Shown: in pieces, positions 33,238 to 42,256 of the stretch
Numbering within the stretch: the first letter of the stretch is position 1
Layout of the letters: each line of letters begins with the position of its first letter
NCBI GenBank assembly: GCA_017481575.1
Contig: JAFUPA010000031.1
Span: forward strand, 1 to 64,000
DNA from: Clostridia bacterium
GTDB taxonomy: Bacteria; Bacillota; Clostridia; Oscillospirales; Acutalibacteraceae
Direction of reading: 5' to 3'
DNA: 64,000 nt
Notes under the pieces: generated by a model
Seen by the model: only the letters and a program-made list of their open reading frames with translations
Databases searched by the model: none
Told to the model about the DNA's origin: nothing
Translations under genes and position numbers: made by a program

Positions 33238-34590
33238 TTATTTTCGTTTTAGACAAGCCACACATTCTACATTTCCCGTGCGGGGGAACATGTCGACGGG
33301 GGTGGCTTCGGTGACTTCGTAGCCGAAGTTGAGGAAGCGGGCGCAGTCACGTGCGAGGGTTGCGCTGTCGCAAGAGACATAAACCACACGCTCGGGTGCC
33401 ATTTTTGACACAGTTTCCAAAAGTGCCTCGTCACAGCCTTTTCGGGGCGGGTCAAGGATTACAACATCGGGCCTTATCCCCTCTTCAAGGAGGATTTCTG
33501 CCGCCTTTGATGCATCTGCACAGATAAACCTTGCGTTTTCAATGCCGTTAAGCTCGGCATTTTTCTTTGCGTTTTCAACCGCCTGCTCAACAATTTCGAC
33601 ACCGACAAGCTGTTTTGCATCCCTTGCCATTGTCAATCCTATTGTACCTGTACCGCAGTAGAGGTCGATGAGCGTTTCTTTGCCTGTAAGTCCGGCATAT
33701 TCCTTTGCTTTATTATAAAGGATTTCTGCTCCGTCGTGGTTGACCTGATAAAACGACAGCGGAGAGATATTGAACTTAAGTCCGCACAGCTCGTCCGTTA
33801 TATAATCCGAGCCGTAAAGCGTTATGCACTCACTGCCGAGTACGACATTTGTGTTCTTGGTGTTCACGTTAAGAATAACGCTTTTGAGTCCGTAAATTTC
33901 TGTTTTCAGCGTTTCAATAAGCTCGTCTGTGAACGGGACATTTCTACCGTTTGCAACAAGACAAACCATAATTTCACCCGTCACAAAGCCTTTACGGATG
34001 TATATGTGACGAAGAAGTCCCTTGTAGGCAGTTTCGTCGTATACGCTGATTTTTTTATCTCTTATCCAATCTCGGAAAACATCGACTACCCTCTTGAAAT
34101 CCTCTGGCTGAAGTGAGCAGTCTGTACAGTCGATAATGCGGTGTGACATCGGTGCATAAAAACCGATTTGTGCAAAGTTACCGTCCTTACCGACGGGGTA
34201 CTGAGCTTTGTTCCTGTAACGTGAGCTTGACGGTGAGCCGATTATCGGCTTCAAATCTATGTCAAGTCCGCCTATGCGTTTGAAATTGTCGGCAACCTGT
34301 GTCTGCTTGATACTGAGCTCGGCATCGTAGCTGATGTGAGCGAAGCAACAGCCGCCGCACTTGTCCGAAACTGAACACTCGGGCTTTATTCTTATGGGTG
34401 AACGCTGTGTGATTTTTTTGATAATCCCGACGGCATAGGTCTTTTTGACCTTTATGATGTGCGCTATGATGTGGTCACCCGTAACTGCACCACGTACAAA
34501 AACTGTCATTCCGTTATAGTCACAGACACCGCTGCCCTGTACGGTACAGCTTTTGACTGTTAAAGCTATTTCGTCGTTCTTTTTAAGCAC
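33238..34590 (-). CDS. 23S rRNA (uracil-5-)-methyltransferase, RlmD/TrmA family
   Basis: A 450-aa SAM-dependent RNA uracil-5-methyltransferase. The TRAM domain is N-terminal (KSCTVQGSGVCDYNGMTVFV). A four-cysteine Fe-S cluster PECSVSDKCGGCCF follows (near 75-90). Then come the SAM site LIDLYCGTGTIGLTM, the catalytic DPPRKGCDEALLETV region and YVSCDSATLARD, whose Cys is the nucleophile. Orthologues modify 23S rRNA U1939 or U747. The GTG at 34590 is chosen because the conserved N-terminus starts there. The longer frame reads through the FMN-riboswitch region on the opposite strand and is rejected. Confidence 0.93.
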   Translation of the reverse strand: MLKKNDEIALTVKSCTVQGSGVCDYNGMTVFVRGAVTGDHIIAHIIKVKKTYAVGIIKKITQRSPIRIKPECSVSDKCGGCCFAHISYDAELSIKQTQVADNFKRIGGLDIDLKPIIGSPSSSRYRNKAQYPVGKDGNFAQIGFYAPMSHRIIDCTDCSLQPEDFKRVVDVFRDWIRDKKISVYDETAYKGLLRHIYIRKGFVTGEIMVCLVANGRNVPFTDELIETLKTEIYGLKSVILNVNTKNTNVVLGSECITLYGSDYITDELCGLKFNISPLSFYQVNHDGAEILYNKAKEYAGLTGKETLIDLYCGTGTIGLTMARDAKQLVGVEIVEQAVENAKKNAELNGIENARFICADASKAAEILLEEGIRPDVVILDPPRKGCDEALLETVSKMAPERVVYVSCDSATLARDCARFLNFGYEVTEATPVDMFPRTGNVECVACLKRK

Positions 34591-34673
34591 ACTATCACCG
34601 CCTTTCATCACATTAAAATACATTATATCATATTTCTTATTAAAAAGCAATGAAAAAGAACTAACACAATGTA

Positions 34674-34701
34674 TTGACAAATAGCGGGCAGATGCTATAA
34701 T
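34674..34701 (+). promoter_or_regulatory. Promoter of the ribU transcript
   Basis: TTGACA (34674-34679) and TATAAT (34696-34701) are 16 bases apart and start about 20 bases before the FMN aptamer. Confidence 0.75.
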
Positions 34702-34719
34702 TAAATCAAGTGAACAGTT

Positions 34720-34841
34720 ATCTTCGGGGCGGGGTGAAATTCCCCACCGACGGTGTTTGGACTTGCAGTCCATAAGCCCGTGAGCATTTGCTGATTTGGT
34801 GAGATTCCAAAGCCGACGGTATAGTCCGGATGGAAGAAGAT
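34720..34841 (+). ncRNA. FMN riboswitch (RFN element)
   Basis: The aptamer begins ATCTTCGGGGCGGGGTGAAA and ends GGATGGAAGAAGAT, whose ends pair to close the helix P1. Inside are the conserved segments CCCCACCGACGGT, AGCCCGTGAGC, GGTGAGATTCCAAAGCCGACGGT and TAGTCCGGATGG. It senses FMN and, with the following terminator, should shut off the riboflavin transporter gene ribU when FMN is plentiful. Confidence 0.97.
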
Positions 34842-34857
34842 TTGTATATTACAAACC

Positions 34858-34885
34858 GCCCCGTACATTTTGTATGGGGCTTTTT
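34858..34885 (+). terminator. FMN riboswitch terminator (expression platform)
   Basis: GCCCCGTACA and TGTATGGGGC form a 10-bp stem with a TTT loop, followed by TTTTT. It lies between the aptamer and ribU, as expected for transcriptional control. Confidence 0.9.
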
Positions 34886-34926
34886 CGTTGATAACTCTCG
34901 CTAATAATTTTCAGGAGTTATGAATT

Positions 34927-35538
34927 ATGGGAACAACTGTTAAACGAAACAATGTTAAAACTGTCCGCAAGCTTACCGTTACGGCGATTATGTCCGCTCT
35001 TTCATTCGCTTTGATGATGATTGATTTTTCTGTGCCGATTATGCCCGCTTTTATCAAATTCGACTTTTCGGAGCTACCTGCGCTCATCACAGCCTTTGCA
35101 TACGGCCCCGGCTACGGCGTGCTTGTTTGTCTTCTGAAAAATGCACTTCATTTGCCTGTAAGCTCAACGCAATTTGTAGGTGAGCTTTCAAACTTCCTTA
35201 TGGGTGCGGTTTTCGTTTTTGTTGCAGGTCTTTTTTACAGAATCAAGCGCACAAGAAACTTTGCCTTAATCGGCTCACTTGTCGGCAACCTTGCAATGGC
35301 TGTTGCGTGCTTCTTTGTTAATTACCTTATCACATACCCGATTTATATGGAAATTCTTATCCCCGAGGAGGCAATTCTCGGAATGTATCAGGCAATTCTG
35401 CCGAGCATGGATTCAATCTGGAAATCAATCCTTGTTTTCAACGTTCCGTTCACTTTTGTTAAGGGACTTGCAAGTGTTGGCATAACTTTCCTTATTTACC
35501 GCAAAATTTCGCCCTTGCTTAAAGGTAAAAATGTCTGA
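34927..35538 (+). CDS. ribU: Riboflavin ECF transporter S component
   Basis: A 203-aa membrane protein of about six helices that binds riboflavin for an ECF transporter; the energising EcfAAT genes must be elsewhere. Recognisable RibU features are KLTVTAIMSALSFALMMIDF at the N-terminus, the FIKFDFSELPALITAFAYGP loop (about 45-65) and KNALHL-type sequence near 78. The FMN riboswitch and terminator before it fix the ligand assignment. AGGAG precedes the ATG. Confidence 0.95.
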   Translation: MGTTVKRNNVKTVRKLTVTAIMSALSFALMMIDFSVPIMPAFIKFDFSELPALITAFAYGPGYGVLVCLLKNALHLPVSSTQFVGELSNFLMGAVFVFVAGLFYRIKRTRNFALIGSLVGNLAMAVACFFVNYLITYPIYMEILIPEEAILGMYQAILPSMDSIWKSILVFNVPFTFVKGLASVGITFLIYRKISPLLKGKNV

Positions 35539-35544
35539 TAGGTA

Positions 35545-35573
35545 TTGACATTTTAAATATATTACTATATAAT
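35545..35573 (+). promoter_or_regulatory. Promoter of the metK transcript
   Basis: TTGACA (35545-35550) and TATAAT (35568-35573) are 17 bases apart, upstream of the SAM aptamer. Confidence 0.78.
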
Positions 35574-35602
35574 TCTTTATGCAAATTAAATAACTTTCGA
35601 CA

Positions 35603-35699
35603 ACTTATTAAGAGTAGCTGAGGGAACAGGCCCGGTGAAGCTCGGCAACCTGCGTTATGCAAGGTGCTAAATCCTGCGGTGTAACCGAAAGATAAGGTA
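35603..35699 (+). ncRNA. SAM-I riboswitch (S-box)
   Basis: Starts CTTATTAAGAGTAGCTGAGGGA and contains GGCCCGGTGAAGCTCGGCAACC, then AAGGTGCTAAATCCTGCGG and closing GAAAGATAAG, the hallmark S-box segments. The P1 arms CTTAT/ATAAG pair. It binds S-adenosylmethionine and should lower metK transcription via the terminator that follows. Confidence 0.97.
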
Positions 35700-35704
35700 T
35701 TTAT

Positions 35705-35732
35705 GCTCTCGGTTTGTGCCGAGAGCTTTTTT
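35705..35732 (+). terminator. SAM riboswitch terminator
   Basis: GCTCTCGG and CCGAGAGC form an 8-bp stem with a 6-base loop, followed by six T. It is the off-state of the SAM-I control upstream of metK. Confidence 0.92.
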
Positions 35733-35769
35733 AGTTTTTGAAAGAATAATCAAAATGGAGGACTTTAAA

Positions 35770-36948
35770 ATGGCAAGACATCTTTTTTCATCAGAGTCAG
35801 TAACAAAGGGACATCCCGATAAAATCTGTGACCAGATTTCAGATGCAGTGCTTGACGCAATTATGGCACAGGACCCGAACGGCAGAGTTGCTTGTGAGAC
35901 ATGCTGTACAACAGGTATGGTTCTTATTATGGGTGAGATTTCAACTTCAGCTAACATCGACATTCCTGCAATCGCTCGTAAGGTAATCTGCGACATCGGT
36001 TACGACAGCGCAGAAAAAGGCTTTGACGGTAACACCTGTGCAATCCTTACCTCACTTGACAAGCAGTCAGGCGACATCGCAATGGGTGTTGACGCATCTT
36101 TTGAGCTCAAGGGCGGTGCAGAAGACAAGTACAATCTTCACGGTGCAGGCGACCAGGGTATGATGTTCGGTTACGCTTGTGACGAAACACCCGAGCTTAT
36201 GCCGATGCCGATTTCACTTGCACACAAGCTTGCATTAAAGCTCACAGAAGAGAGAGAGAACGGCAACCTCGGTTACCTTCGTGCAGACGGCAAGACACAG
36301 GTTACTGTTGAGTATGACGACGACAAGGTTGTAAGAATTGATGCAATCGTTGTTTCTTCACAGCACAGCGCTGACGTTGAGCTCGACAAAATCCGTAAAG
36401 ATGTTATCGAACTTGTTATCAAGCCGACAATTGATGCAAGCCTTATTGACGAGAACACAAAGATTTATGTAAACCCGACCGGCAGATTTGTAACAGGCGG
36501 CCCGCAGGGTGACTCAGGTCTTACAGGACGTAAGATTATCGTTGACACTTACGGCGGATATTCACGTCACGGCGGCGGTGCTTTCAGCGGTAAGGACCCG
36601 ACAAAGGTTGACCGTTCAGCAGCATATATGTGCCGTTACATTGCAAAGAACATTGTTGCCGCAGGTCTTGCAAAGAAGTGTGAGGTTCAGCTTGCTTATG
36701 CAATCGGCGTTGCAAAGCCCGTTTCGGTTATGGTTGACACATTCGGCACAGGCACAGTTTCAAACACAGAGCTTGCAGATGCAGTTAACAAGGTGTTTGA
36801 TATGAGACCTGCCGCAATCATCGACAGCCTCGACCTTCGCCGACCGATATATCAGCAGACAGCAGCTTACGGTCACATGGGCAGAACTGATATCGACCTT
36901 CCGTGGGAGAAAACAGATAAGGTTGACGCACTTAAAGCGGCGCTTTAA
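35770..36948 (+). CDS. metK: S-adenosylmethionine synthetase
   Basis: Makes SAM from methionine and ATP. The 392-aa protein has [20 protein letters not shown], the ATP/Mg loop [19 protein letters not shown] (about 115-135), and the signature [18 protein letters not shown] (near 272-290). The ATG at 35770 follows GGAGG and matches the family N-terminus; the longer frame starts inside the riboswitch terminator and is rejected. It is alone in its transcript under SAM-I control. Confidence 0.98.
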   Translation: MARHLFSSESVTKGHPDKICDQISDAVLDAIMAQDPNGRVACETCCTTGMVLIMGEISTSANIDIPAIARKVICDIGYDSAEKGFDGNTCAILTSLDKQSGDIAMGVDASFELKGGAEDKYNLHGAGDQGMMFGYACDETPELMPMPISLAHKLALKLTEERENGNLGYLRADGKTQVTVEYDDDKVVRIDAIVVSSQHSADVELDKIRKDVIELVIKPTIDASLIDENTKIYVNPTGRFVTGGPQGDSGLTGRKIIVDTYGGYSRHGGGAFSGKDPTKVDRSAAYMCRYIAKNIVAAGLAKKCEVQLAYAIGVAKPVSVMVDTFGTGTVSNTELADAVNKVFDMRPAAIIDSLDLRRPIYQQTAAYGHMGRTDIDLPWEKTDKVDALKAAL

Positions 36949-36965
36949 TAGCTAAAATTAAAAGA

Positions 36966-36999
36966 GGAGGCACTTTCGACAGAAAGTTGCCTCCATTTT
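36966..36999 (+). terminator. Terminator of metK
   Basis: A 12-bp stem with a one-base bulge (GGAGGCACTTTC / GAAAGTTGCCTCC), loop GACA, followed by ATTTTT. Confidence 0.85.
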
Positions 37000-37003
37000 T
37001 AAT

Positions 37004-37088
37004 GCTAATTTGTCGCAATGCGACAGCTAAATTATGCTACGCATAGCTAAATTAAATTCGCCACAGCGTGCCGCAGGCAAATTTAGCT
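37004..37088. repeat. Modular intergenic repeat with three palindromes
   Basis: Three hairpin modules, TGTCGC/GCGACA, TATGC/GCATA and GCC/GGC, are each bordered by GCTAA(A)TT units at 37004, 37026 and 37046. The last is closed by an inverted AATTTAGCT at 37080-37088. The regular spacer-plus-palindrome design looks like a dispersed BOX- or REP-like repeat family. It sits between the metK terminator and the HAD-gene promoter, and no coding potential is visible. Confidence 0.6.
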
Positions 37089-37151
37089 TTTTATTGTTTG
37101 CATTTATTTATAATCTGATGTATAATAAAATATTGCACGGAGGTGGAATGT

Positions 37152-37763
37152 ATGGCAATTACAACAATAGTTTTTGATATGGGCGGTGTGCTTATTGACT
37201 TTGATGTAAAGCGCAGTCTTTCGACACATTTCGACGAAAAATATCACGGCCTTATTAATGAAAAAACCTTTGCTTCTCAAGAGTGGAAGCTTATGGATAA
37301 AGGTGACTACGAGGTTGAGGAAGCCATAGAAATTATGTGCAGGGATTTGCCTGCCGAGCTTCACGACGAGGTCAGCAAAATGATTCTTGACCACGAGGGT
37401 GAAATGCCTCCGATTAAAGAGATGTATCCGATTGTCAAAGCCTTACACGAAAAGGGATATAAAATTTATCTGCTTTCAAACTGTCCTATGTGGTTTGATG
37501 ATTTTAAAAAAAGTGTGCCTGCTTTTGACTTTTTCGACGGATTTATCATCTCTGCCAAGTATAATTTAATTAAACCCGAAAAAGAGATTTACGAGGTTTT
37601 GTTCAGGGAATTTGATTTAAAGCCCGAGGAGTGCTTTTTTATTGACGATTCCCCTGCTAACATTGAAACGGCAAAAAATCTCGGTATGCTCGGGCATTGC
37701 TTTAACGATAAAGACACAGTCAGACTTACTGCCGCATTTAAAAATGCAGGTGTAGAAATTTAA
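37152..37763 (+). CDS. HAD-superfamily hydrolase (YihX/sEH-N-like)
   Basis: A 203-aa phosphatase-like protein. The nucleophile motif is TIVFDMGGVLIDFD (nucleophile D9). The helical cap is about residues 20-85, motif II is IYLLSNCP, motif III Lys is in YNLIKPEKEIYE, and motif IV is CFFIDDSPANIETA. These features fit subfamily IA3 (sugar-phosphate or epoxide-hydrolase-like). The second motif Asp is Gly, typical of this subfamily. The start at 37152 lies 8 bases after GGAGG. A TTTGCA-18-TATAAT promoter is at 37097-37126. It precedes mfd by 10 bases, so the two may be cotranscribed. Its substrate is unknown. Confidence 0.88.
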   Translation: MAITTIVFDMGGVLIDFDVKRSLSTHFDEKYHGLINEKTFASQEWKLMDKGDYEVEEAIEIMCRDLPAELHDEVSKMILDHEGEMPPIKEMYPIVKALHEKGYKIYLLSNCPMWFDDFKKSVPAFDFFDGFIISAKYNLIKPEKEIYEVLFREFDLKPEECFFIDDSPANIETAKNLGMLGHCFNDKDTVRLTAAFKNAGVEI

Positions 37764-37773
37764 AGGAGCTTAT

Positions 37774-40700
37774 ATGTCCTGTTTTACCAAAGCTCTGAAG
37801 GGCTTAAATGAATATCGGTCAATTATCTATGACCTTAACAACCGACGTCTCCCTGCAGGAGTTGTCGGTCTTTCGGCTATACACAAGGCGCACGTTATCT
37901 CTGCCGCTTGTGAGGATTTGTCGCCGCATCGTGCAATCATCATCACACCCGACGAGGCTCAGGCTTCAAAGCTTTGCAAGGATTTAAACGCATTCGGCTG
38001 TGATGCACTGCTTTTCCCTGCCGGAGACATCACGCTTCGTCCCGATAACGTAAAATCCCGTGAATACGAGCACAGGCGCTTAAGCGTGCTCGGCAACCTT
38101 GTTGACGGCAAGGTGCGTGCGGTTGTCTGCTCGGTTGAGGCGGCATTGCAGTATACAATTCCTCCCGAGGAGCTTATTGCGAAGCGTATTACGCTGAACG
38201 TCGATGAGGAAATCAAGCAAGACGACCTTGTTGAGATACTCATAAATGCAGGCTACACCCGAAGCACACAGGTTGACGGCTCGGGTCAGTTTGCCGTGCG
38301 TGGCGGAATTATCGACATCTTCTCTCCCGACTGCGAAAACCCGTACAGAATTGAATTCTGGGGTGACAGCATCGACTGTCTTTCGACCTTTGAGGTTGAG
38401 AGTCAGCGCAGAATTGACTCGACACGCACAATCACAATTACACCGACAAACGAAATCTGCTGTAGCCCTGCAAGGCTTGCGGAGTTGCTTGAGGATTTTA
38501 TAAAAAATGCACGTGGTAAGGGAACAAACAAGGTTAAAGACAGCATAAAGCTTGACCTTGAAAAGCTCGAGGGTGGCATCAATCTGCCGAACATTGACAG
38601 ATATATGCCGCTCATTTATCCCTGTCCGGCTACAATTTTTGATTACATTGAACAGCCTCTTGTTTTTATAACGGAGAGTTTTTCTGTCAAGGAGTCTGCC
38701 AACGCTTGCCTTAAGATTTTCCACGAGGACCTGAAGGCTTATCTTGAAGACGGAATAATCTGCAACGGACTTGATACTTATATGATGGAGTTTTCCGAGC
38801 TTCTGACACTTTATGAGGATTTGGGAGCAATCTACCTTGACAATATGACCCGTGGCTCTTTTGACACGCCTGTCAAGAGTCTTGTTACCTTTAACGCAAA
38901 GCAGTTCAGCCCGTGGAGCGGCTCGCTCTCTGTACTGATTGACGATATCCGCCCCGTTTACGGCAAAAAGGGAAATGCAGTTTTTGTTGTTGCAGGCACA
39001 GAAAAATCTGCAAGTGCACTTGCATCTGACCTTGAAAACGAGGGCATTTCCGCAATGTATCTCCCCTCGCCTCCCGACGAATGTATCCCCGGCAAGGTAA
39101 TTGTTCTGCCCGGCGGATTTTCCGCAGGCTTTGAATATCCCGATGCTAAGCTGACAGTTATAACCTACGGCAGCAGGGCGGCTTTACCCGTTAAAAGGGC
39201 AAGCAAAAAGGTTAAAAAAGCCAATATGTTCAACTCCCTTGAGGATTTGCACAAGGGTGATTACATCGTACACACCGCTCACGGTATCGGTCTTTTTGAC
39301 GGCATAACAAGCCTTGAAGCTGACGGCAAAATCAAGGATTATATTAAAATAAAATACGACAAAGGCGATGTGCTTTATGTACCCGTCACACAGCTTGACC
39401 AGGTTTCAAAGTACATCGGTGCAAAGAGTGAAAACGGTACAGTCAAGCTGAACAAGCTCGGCGGCAAGGAGTGGCAGAAAACACGCACAAGAGTGCGCAG
39501 TGCCGTCAAGGACATTGCAAAAGAGCTTATTGACCTTTACGCAAAAAGAACGCAGATTAAGGGTCACGCATTCTCGCCCGACATTGATATGCAAAACGAC
39601 TTTGAGCGCAGATTTGAGTTTGACGAAACCGAAGACCAGCTCAGGTGCATTTACGAAATCAAAGAGGATATGGAAAAGCCGTACCCGATGGACAGACTGC
39701 TTTGCGGTGACGTCGGCTTCGGCAAGACCGAGGTTGCATTGCGTGCCGCTTTCAAGTGTGTTGCAGACGGCTTGCAGGTTGCAATTCTTGTGCCGACAAC
39801 TATCCTCGCCTTACAGCATTACCAGACAATCCGCAAGCGTTTTGAGGGCTTCCCGATTGAGGCACAGATGATTTCCCGCTTTGTGCCTGCCGCACAGCAG
39901 AAAAAGATAAAGGAAGACCTGAAATCGGGCTTTGTTGACATCATCGTCGGCACTCACCGCTTAATTTCAAAGGATATTCAGTTCCGCAAGCTCGGACTTA
40001 TCATTGTTGACGAGGAACAGCGTTTCGGCGTTGCACAGAAAGAGAAGCTCAAAGAGAATTATCCCGACATTGACGTGCTGACCTTGAGTGCGACACCCAT
40101 TCCCCGAACGCTGAATATGGCTATGTCGGGCATTCGTGATATGTCAATTCTCGAAGAAGCACCGCACGACAGACACCCCGTGCAAACTTACGTTATTGAA
40201 TACAACTTTGAGGTAATTTTGCAGGCAATTCAGTCAGAGCTTCGCCGTGGCGGTCAGGTTTATTACCTGCACAACCGAACGGAAACAATTGAAAGAGCTG
40301 CCTCCAAAATAAAAGAATTCCTCCCCGACCACACGGTCGCCGTTGCACACGGACAGATGTCCGAGGACCAGTTGAGTGAAATCTGGAGACGGCTTCTTGA
40401 GGGAGAAATTGACGTGCTTGTCTGCACAACGATTATCGAAACAGGTGTTGACGTACCGAACGTTAACACGATTATTATTGAGGACGCTGACAGGCTCGGA
40501 CTTGCACAGCTTCACCAGATAAGAGGCCGTGTAGGACGTTCCGCAAGACGTGCCAGTGCTTACCTTACATTCAGACGTGGCAAGGAGTTGAGCGAGGTTG
40601 CCGCAAAGAGGCTGACGGCAATCCGTGAATATACCGAATTCGGCTCAGGCTTCCACATTGCTATGCGTGACCTTGAAATCCGTGGTGCGGGCAACATTCT

Positions 40701-41247
40701 CGGCGCACAGCAGCACGGCCATATGGAAGCAGTCGGCTATGATATGTACCTTAAAATGCTTGAACAGGCAGTCAGCGAGGAAAAGGGTGAAATACCTGCA
40801 ATTCCCGAAAAGGAATGTCTTATTGACCTGCCGATTGATGCGCATATCCCCGGCGATTACATTGAAAATGTGCCGCACAAATTAAAAATGTACCGCCGCA
40901 TTGCGGACATCAAAACCGAAGAGGATGCCGATGATGTTATCGACGAGCTTATCGACCGCTTTGGTGAGCCGCCGCCGTGCGTAATGGGACTTATCACGGT
41001 TTCGCTTCTGCGTAATTCCGCATTAAAGCAGGGAGTTTACGAAATCGGCAGAACAGGCAACAGCGTGAAGCTGTTTATCGAAAACCTGCAAATGGAAAAG
41101 ATTTCGATGCTTGCAAAATATATGCCGGGACGCATTACGGTTTCCGCCGCAGGCAAGCCGCATATCGCCGTTAAGGTGAACTCGGGCGAAGACCAATTGA
41201 CGATTATCCGCAAGGCACTTGACCTTATGGCAAGGACAGATGAATAA
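37774..41247 (+). CDS. mfd: Transcription-repair coupling factor
   Basis: The 1157-aa SF2 translocase removes stalled RNA polymerase and recruits UvrA for nucleotide excision repair. The UvrB-like N-terminal part carries QFAVRGGIIDIFSPD near 170. The RNA-polymerase-interacting CarD-like domain is around 485-555 (LHKGDYIVHTAHGIGLFDG). The motor has Walker A GDVGFGKTEVALRAAF (about 648-663), DEEQRFG, the TLSATPIPRTLNMA block and GRVGRSARRASAYL. The TRCF C-terminal domain follows. AAAGGAG is well placed before the ATG. The family's usual size and all motor motifs are intact. Confidence 0.97.
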   Translation: MSCFTKALKGLNEYRSIIYDLNNRRLPAGVVGLSAIHKAHVISAACEDLSPHRAIIITPDEAQASKLCKDLNAFGCDALLFPAGDITLRPDNVKSREYEHRRLSVLGNLVDGKVRAVVCSVEAALQYTIPPEELIAKRITLNVDEEIKQDDLVEILINAGYTRSTQVDGSGQFAVRGGIIDIFSPDCENPYRIEFWGDSIDCLSTFEVESQRRIDSTRTITITPTNEICCSPARLAELLEDFIKNARGKGTNKVKDSIKLDLEKLEGGINLPNIDRYMPLIYPCPATIFDYIEQPLVFITESFSVKESANACLKIFHEDLKAYLEDGIICNGLDTYMMEFSELLTLYEDLGAIYLDNMTRGSFDTPVKSLVTFNAKQFSPWSGSLSVLIDDIRPVYGKKGNAVFVVAGTEKSASALASDLENEGISAMYLPSPPDECIPGKVIVLPGGFSAGFEYPDAKLTVITYGSRAALPVKRASKKVKKANMFNSLEDLHKGDYIVHTAHGIGLFDGITSLEADGKIKDYIKIKYDKGDVLYVPVTQLDQVSKYIGAKSENGTVKLNKLGGKEWQKTRTRVRSAVKDIAKELIDLYAKRTQIKGHAFSPDIDMQNDFERRFEFDETEDQLRCIYEIKEDMEKPYPMDRLLCGDVGFGKTEVALRAAFKCVADGLQVAILVPTTILALQHYQTIRKRFEGFPIEAQMISRFVPAAQQKKIKEDLKSGFVDIIVGTHRLISKDIQFRKLGLIIVDEEQRFGVAQKEKLKENYPDIDVLTLSATPIPRTLNMAMSGIRDMSILEEAPHDRHPVQTYVIEYNFEVILQAIQSELRRGGQVYYLHNRTETIERAASKIKEFLPDHTVAVAHGQMSEDQLSEIWRRLLEGEIDVLVCTTIIETGVDVPNVNTIIIEDADRLGLAQLHQIRGRVGRSARRASAYLTFRRGKELSEVAAKRLTAIREYTEFGSGFHIAMRDLEIRGAGNILGAQQHGHMEAVGYDMYLKMLEQAVSEEKGEIPAIPEKECLIDLPIDAHIPGDYIENVPHKLKMYRRIADIKTEEDADDVIDELIDRFGEPPPCVMGLITVSLLRNSALKQGVYEIGRTGNSVKLFIENLQMEKISMLAKYMPGRITVSAAGKPHIAVKVNSGEDQLTIIRKALDLMARTDE

Positions 41248-41262
41248 AGCAGAATAAAATTC

Positions 41263-41296
41263 AAGCCGTAGCAGGTCAAAAGTCTTGCTACGGCTT
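41263..41296 (+). terminator. Terminator of mfd
   Basis: Perfect arms AAGCCGTAGCA and TGCTACGGCTT surround a 12-base loop, followed by TTGATTG. The arms share AAGCCGTA/TACGGCTT with the terminator at 13501-13534. Confidence 0.75.
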
Positions 41297-41344
41297 TGAT
41301 TGTCTTGAGTTGTGGGTGAAAATATAGAAATCACCTATGTATTT

Positions 41345-41665
41345 TTATTCTTTAGAATACCATTCAGATGTTTTGAATTTTTGCGGTATATCGTCCTCAA
41401 ACGGACAGTCAAATCCCAATTCTTCCAAAAGCTCAAACCACTCATCACGCTTACTTTCAGGCAATTCTTTTCCACACCAAGGACAATATTCTATCAAAAT
41501 ATATGAGGAAGCTCTTCCGTTTTCTCCGTCGTGAATTGGAATTCCATATTCGTTAAATTTTGAAGAATAATATATAACTTTATTATTTATATCGCCCTCA
41601 ACAGTTGGAATAATCTGATCAACATTATACACATTGTTCTTCATATCTTCGCAACAAAATTCCAC
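41345..41665 (-). CDS. Small hypothetical protein, DUF6980-like
   Basis: A short cytoplasmic protein (about 106 aa). Its C-terminal half, IEYCPWCGKELPESKRDEWF followed by EELGFDCP and DDIPQKFKTSEWY, resembles the DUF6980 family with its CPWCG zinc-ribbon-like pair. FCCEDMKNNV near the start adds two more cysteines. Two adjacent GTG codons (41668 and 41665) follow AGAGG; the second has better spacing. The frame is open to a GTG at 41704, so the start is uncertain by a dozen codons. Function unknown. Confidence 0.6.
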   Translation of the reverse strand: MEFCCEDMKNNVYNVDQIIPTVEGDINNKVIYYSSKFNEYGIPIHDGENGRASSYILIEYCPWCGKELPESKRDEWFELLEELGFDCPFEDDIPQKFKTSEWYSKE

Positions 41666-41908
41666 CACAATCCTCTTCTTTCCTAAATATCGAACGTTAC
41701 ACACATGATCATCTATTATCTAAACGCAACAGAGTTATATATATCCGTTATGGTAGCATATCCACCAATGCCTGCACCCTCTGAATGTTTATCCTTTTTT
41801 CTACCTATAAGCAATGCGGATAGAGTTCAAGTGTGATAAATGTAATCATTTTTTCGATTATATCATAGCAGTTTTTTGTTGTCAAATCGCTTGATTGTTT
41901 ATCAATTC

Positions 41909-42138
41909 GGGACGTCGAAGGCGCCGTCCCCTACCGATTGGATAAAACTTGTAACCACATCAACAAATTGGGGGTTGTAGATATCTTTGATTTTTATAAA
42001 ACTGATTGTAGCCGTTACCTCCATCTGACGAGGGAGGTGGATTTTGCGAAGCAAAAGACGGAGGGAGAGATAGCAAAAGCCTTGACTACCCCTCAGGCTT
42101 GCCTTCGGCAAGCCAGCTCCCCTGACAAGGGGCGCTTC
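41909..42138. repeat. Cluster of dispersed palindromic repeats
   Basis: The 41.7-42.2 kb gap holds no convincing gene. It contains a series of hairpins of the kind often scattered in Clostridia genomes: GGGACG/CGTCCC (41909-41930), ACCTCC/GGAGGT (42017-42038), TTTTGC/GCAAAA (42042-42056), GGCTTGCC/GGCAAGCC (42096-42114) and GCTCCCC/GGGGCGC around 42115-42134. Short open frames across them only reflect the repeat. Confidence 0.6.
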
Positions 42139-42204
42139 CTCTCAATCCAAGTTTACAGCAAAAGATAATCTCCACGACAAATTTAAATTTGTCCCATACA
42201 GGCG

Positions 42205-42240
42205 AAAAGGCTTATGATGAGTTTTCATCATAAGCCTTTT
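42205..42240 (-). terminator. Terminator of the double phosphoesterase gene
   Basis: A perfect 16-bp stem AAAAGGCTTATGATGA / TCATCATAAGCCTTTT with a 4-base loop lies just after the stop. It ends in T-runs on both strands. Confidence 0.88.
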
Positions 42241-42256
42241 ATTGTTATTCTAAATT

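Noticed and set aside
34591..34773. N-terminal extension of the RlmD-type methyltransferase frame
   Set aside because: It overlaps the FMN riboswitch on the other strand and carries no family homology. The GTG at 34590 fits the conserved start.
35716..35769. N-terminal extension of metK
   Set aside because: It begins inside the riboswitch terminator; the MARHLFSS start follows GGAGG.
37004..37088. A CRISPR-like array
   Set aside because: The border units are short, only about 20 bases apart, with palindromic interiors and no cas genes.
42017..42134. An intrinsic terminator of a plus-strand gene
   Set aside because: No T-run follows the stems and no gene ends there; the pattern matches dispersed repeats.
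41902..42168. Short open frames in the repeat gap
   Set aside because: They run through palindromic repeats, have no ribosome site and no recognisable protein sequence.
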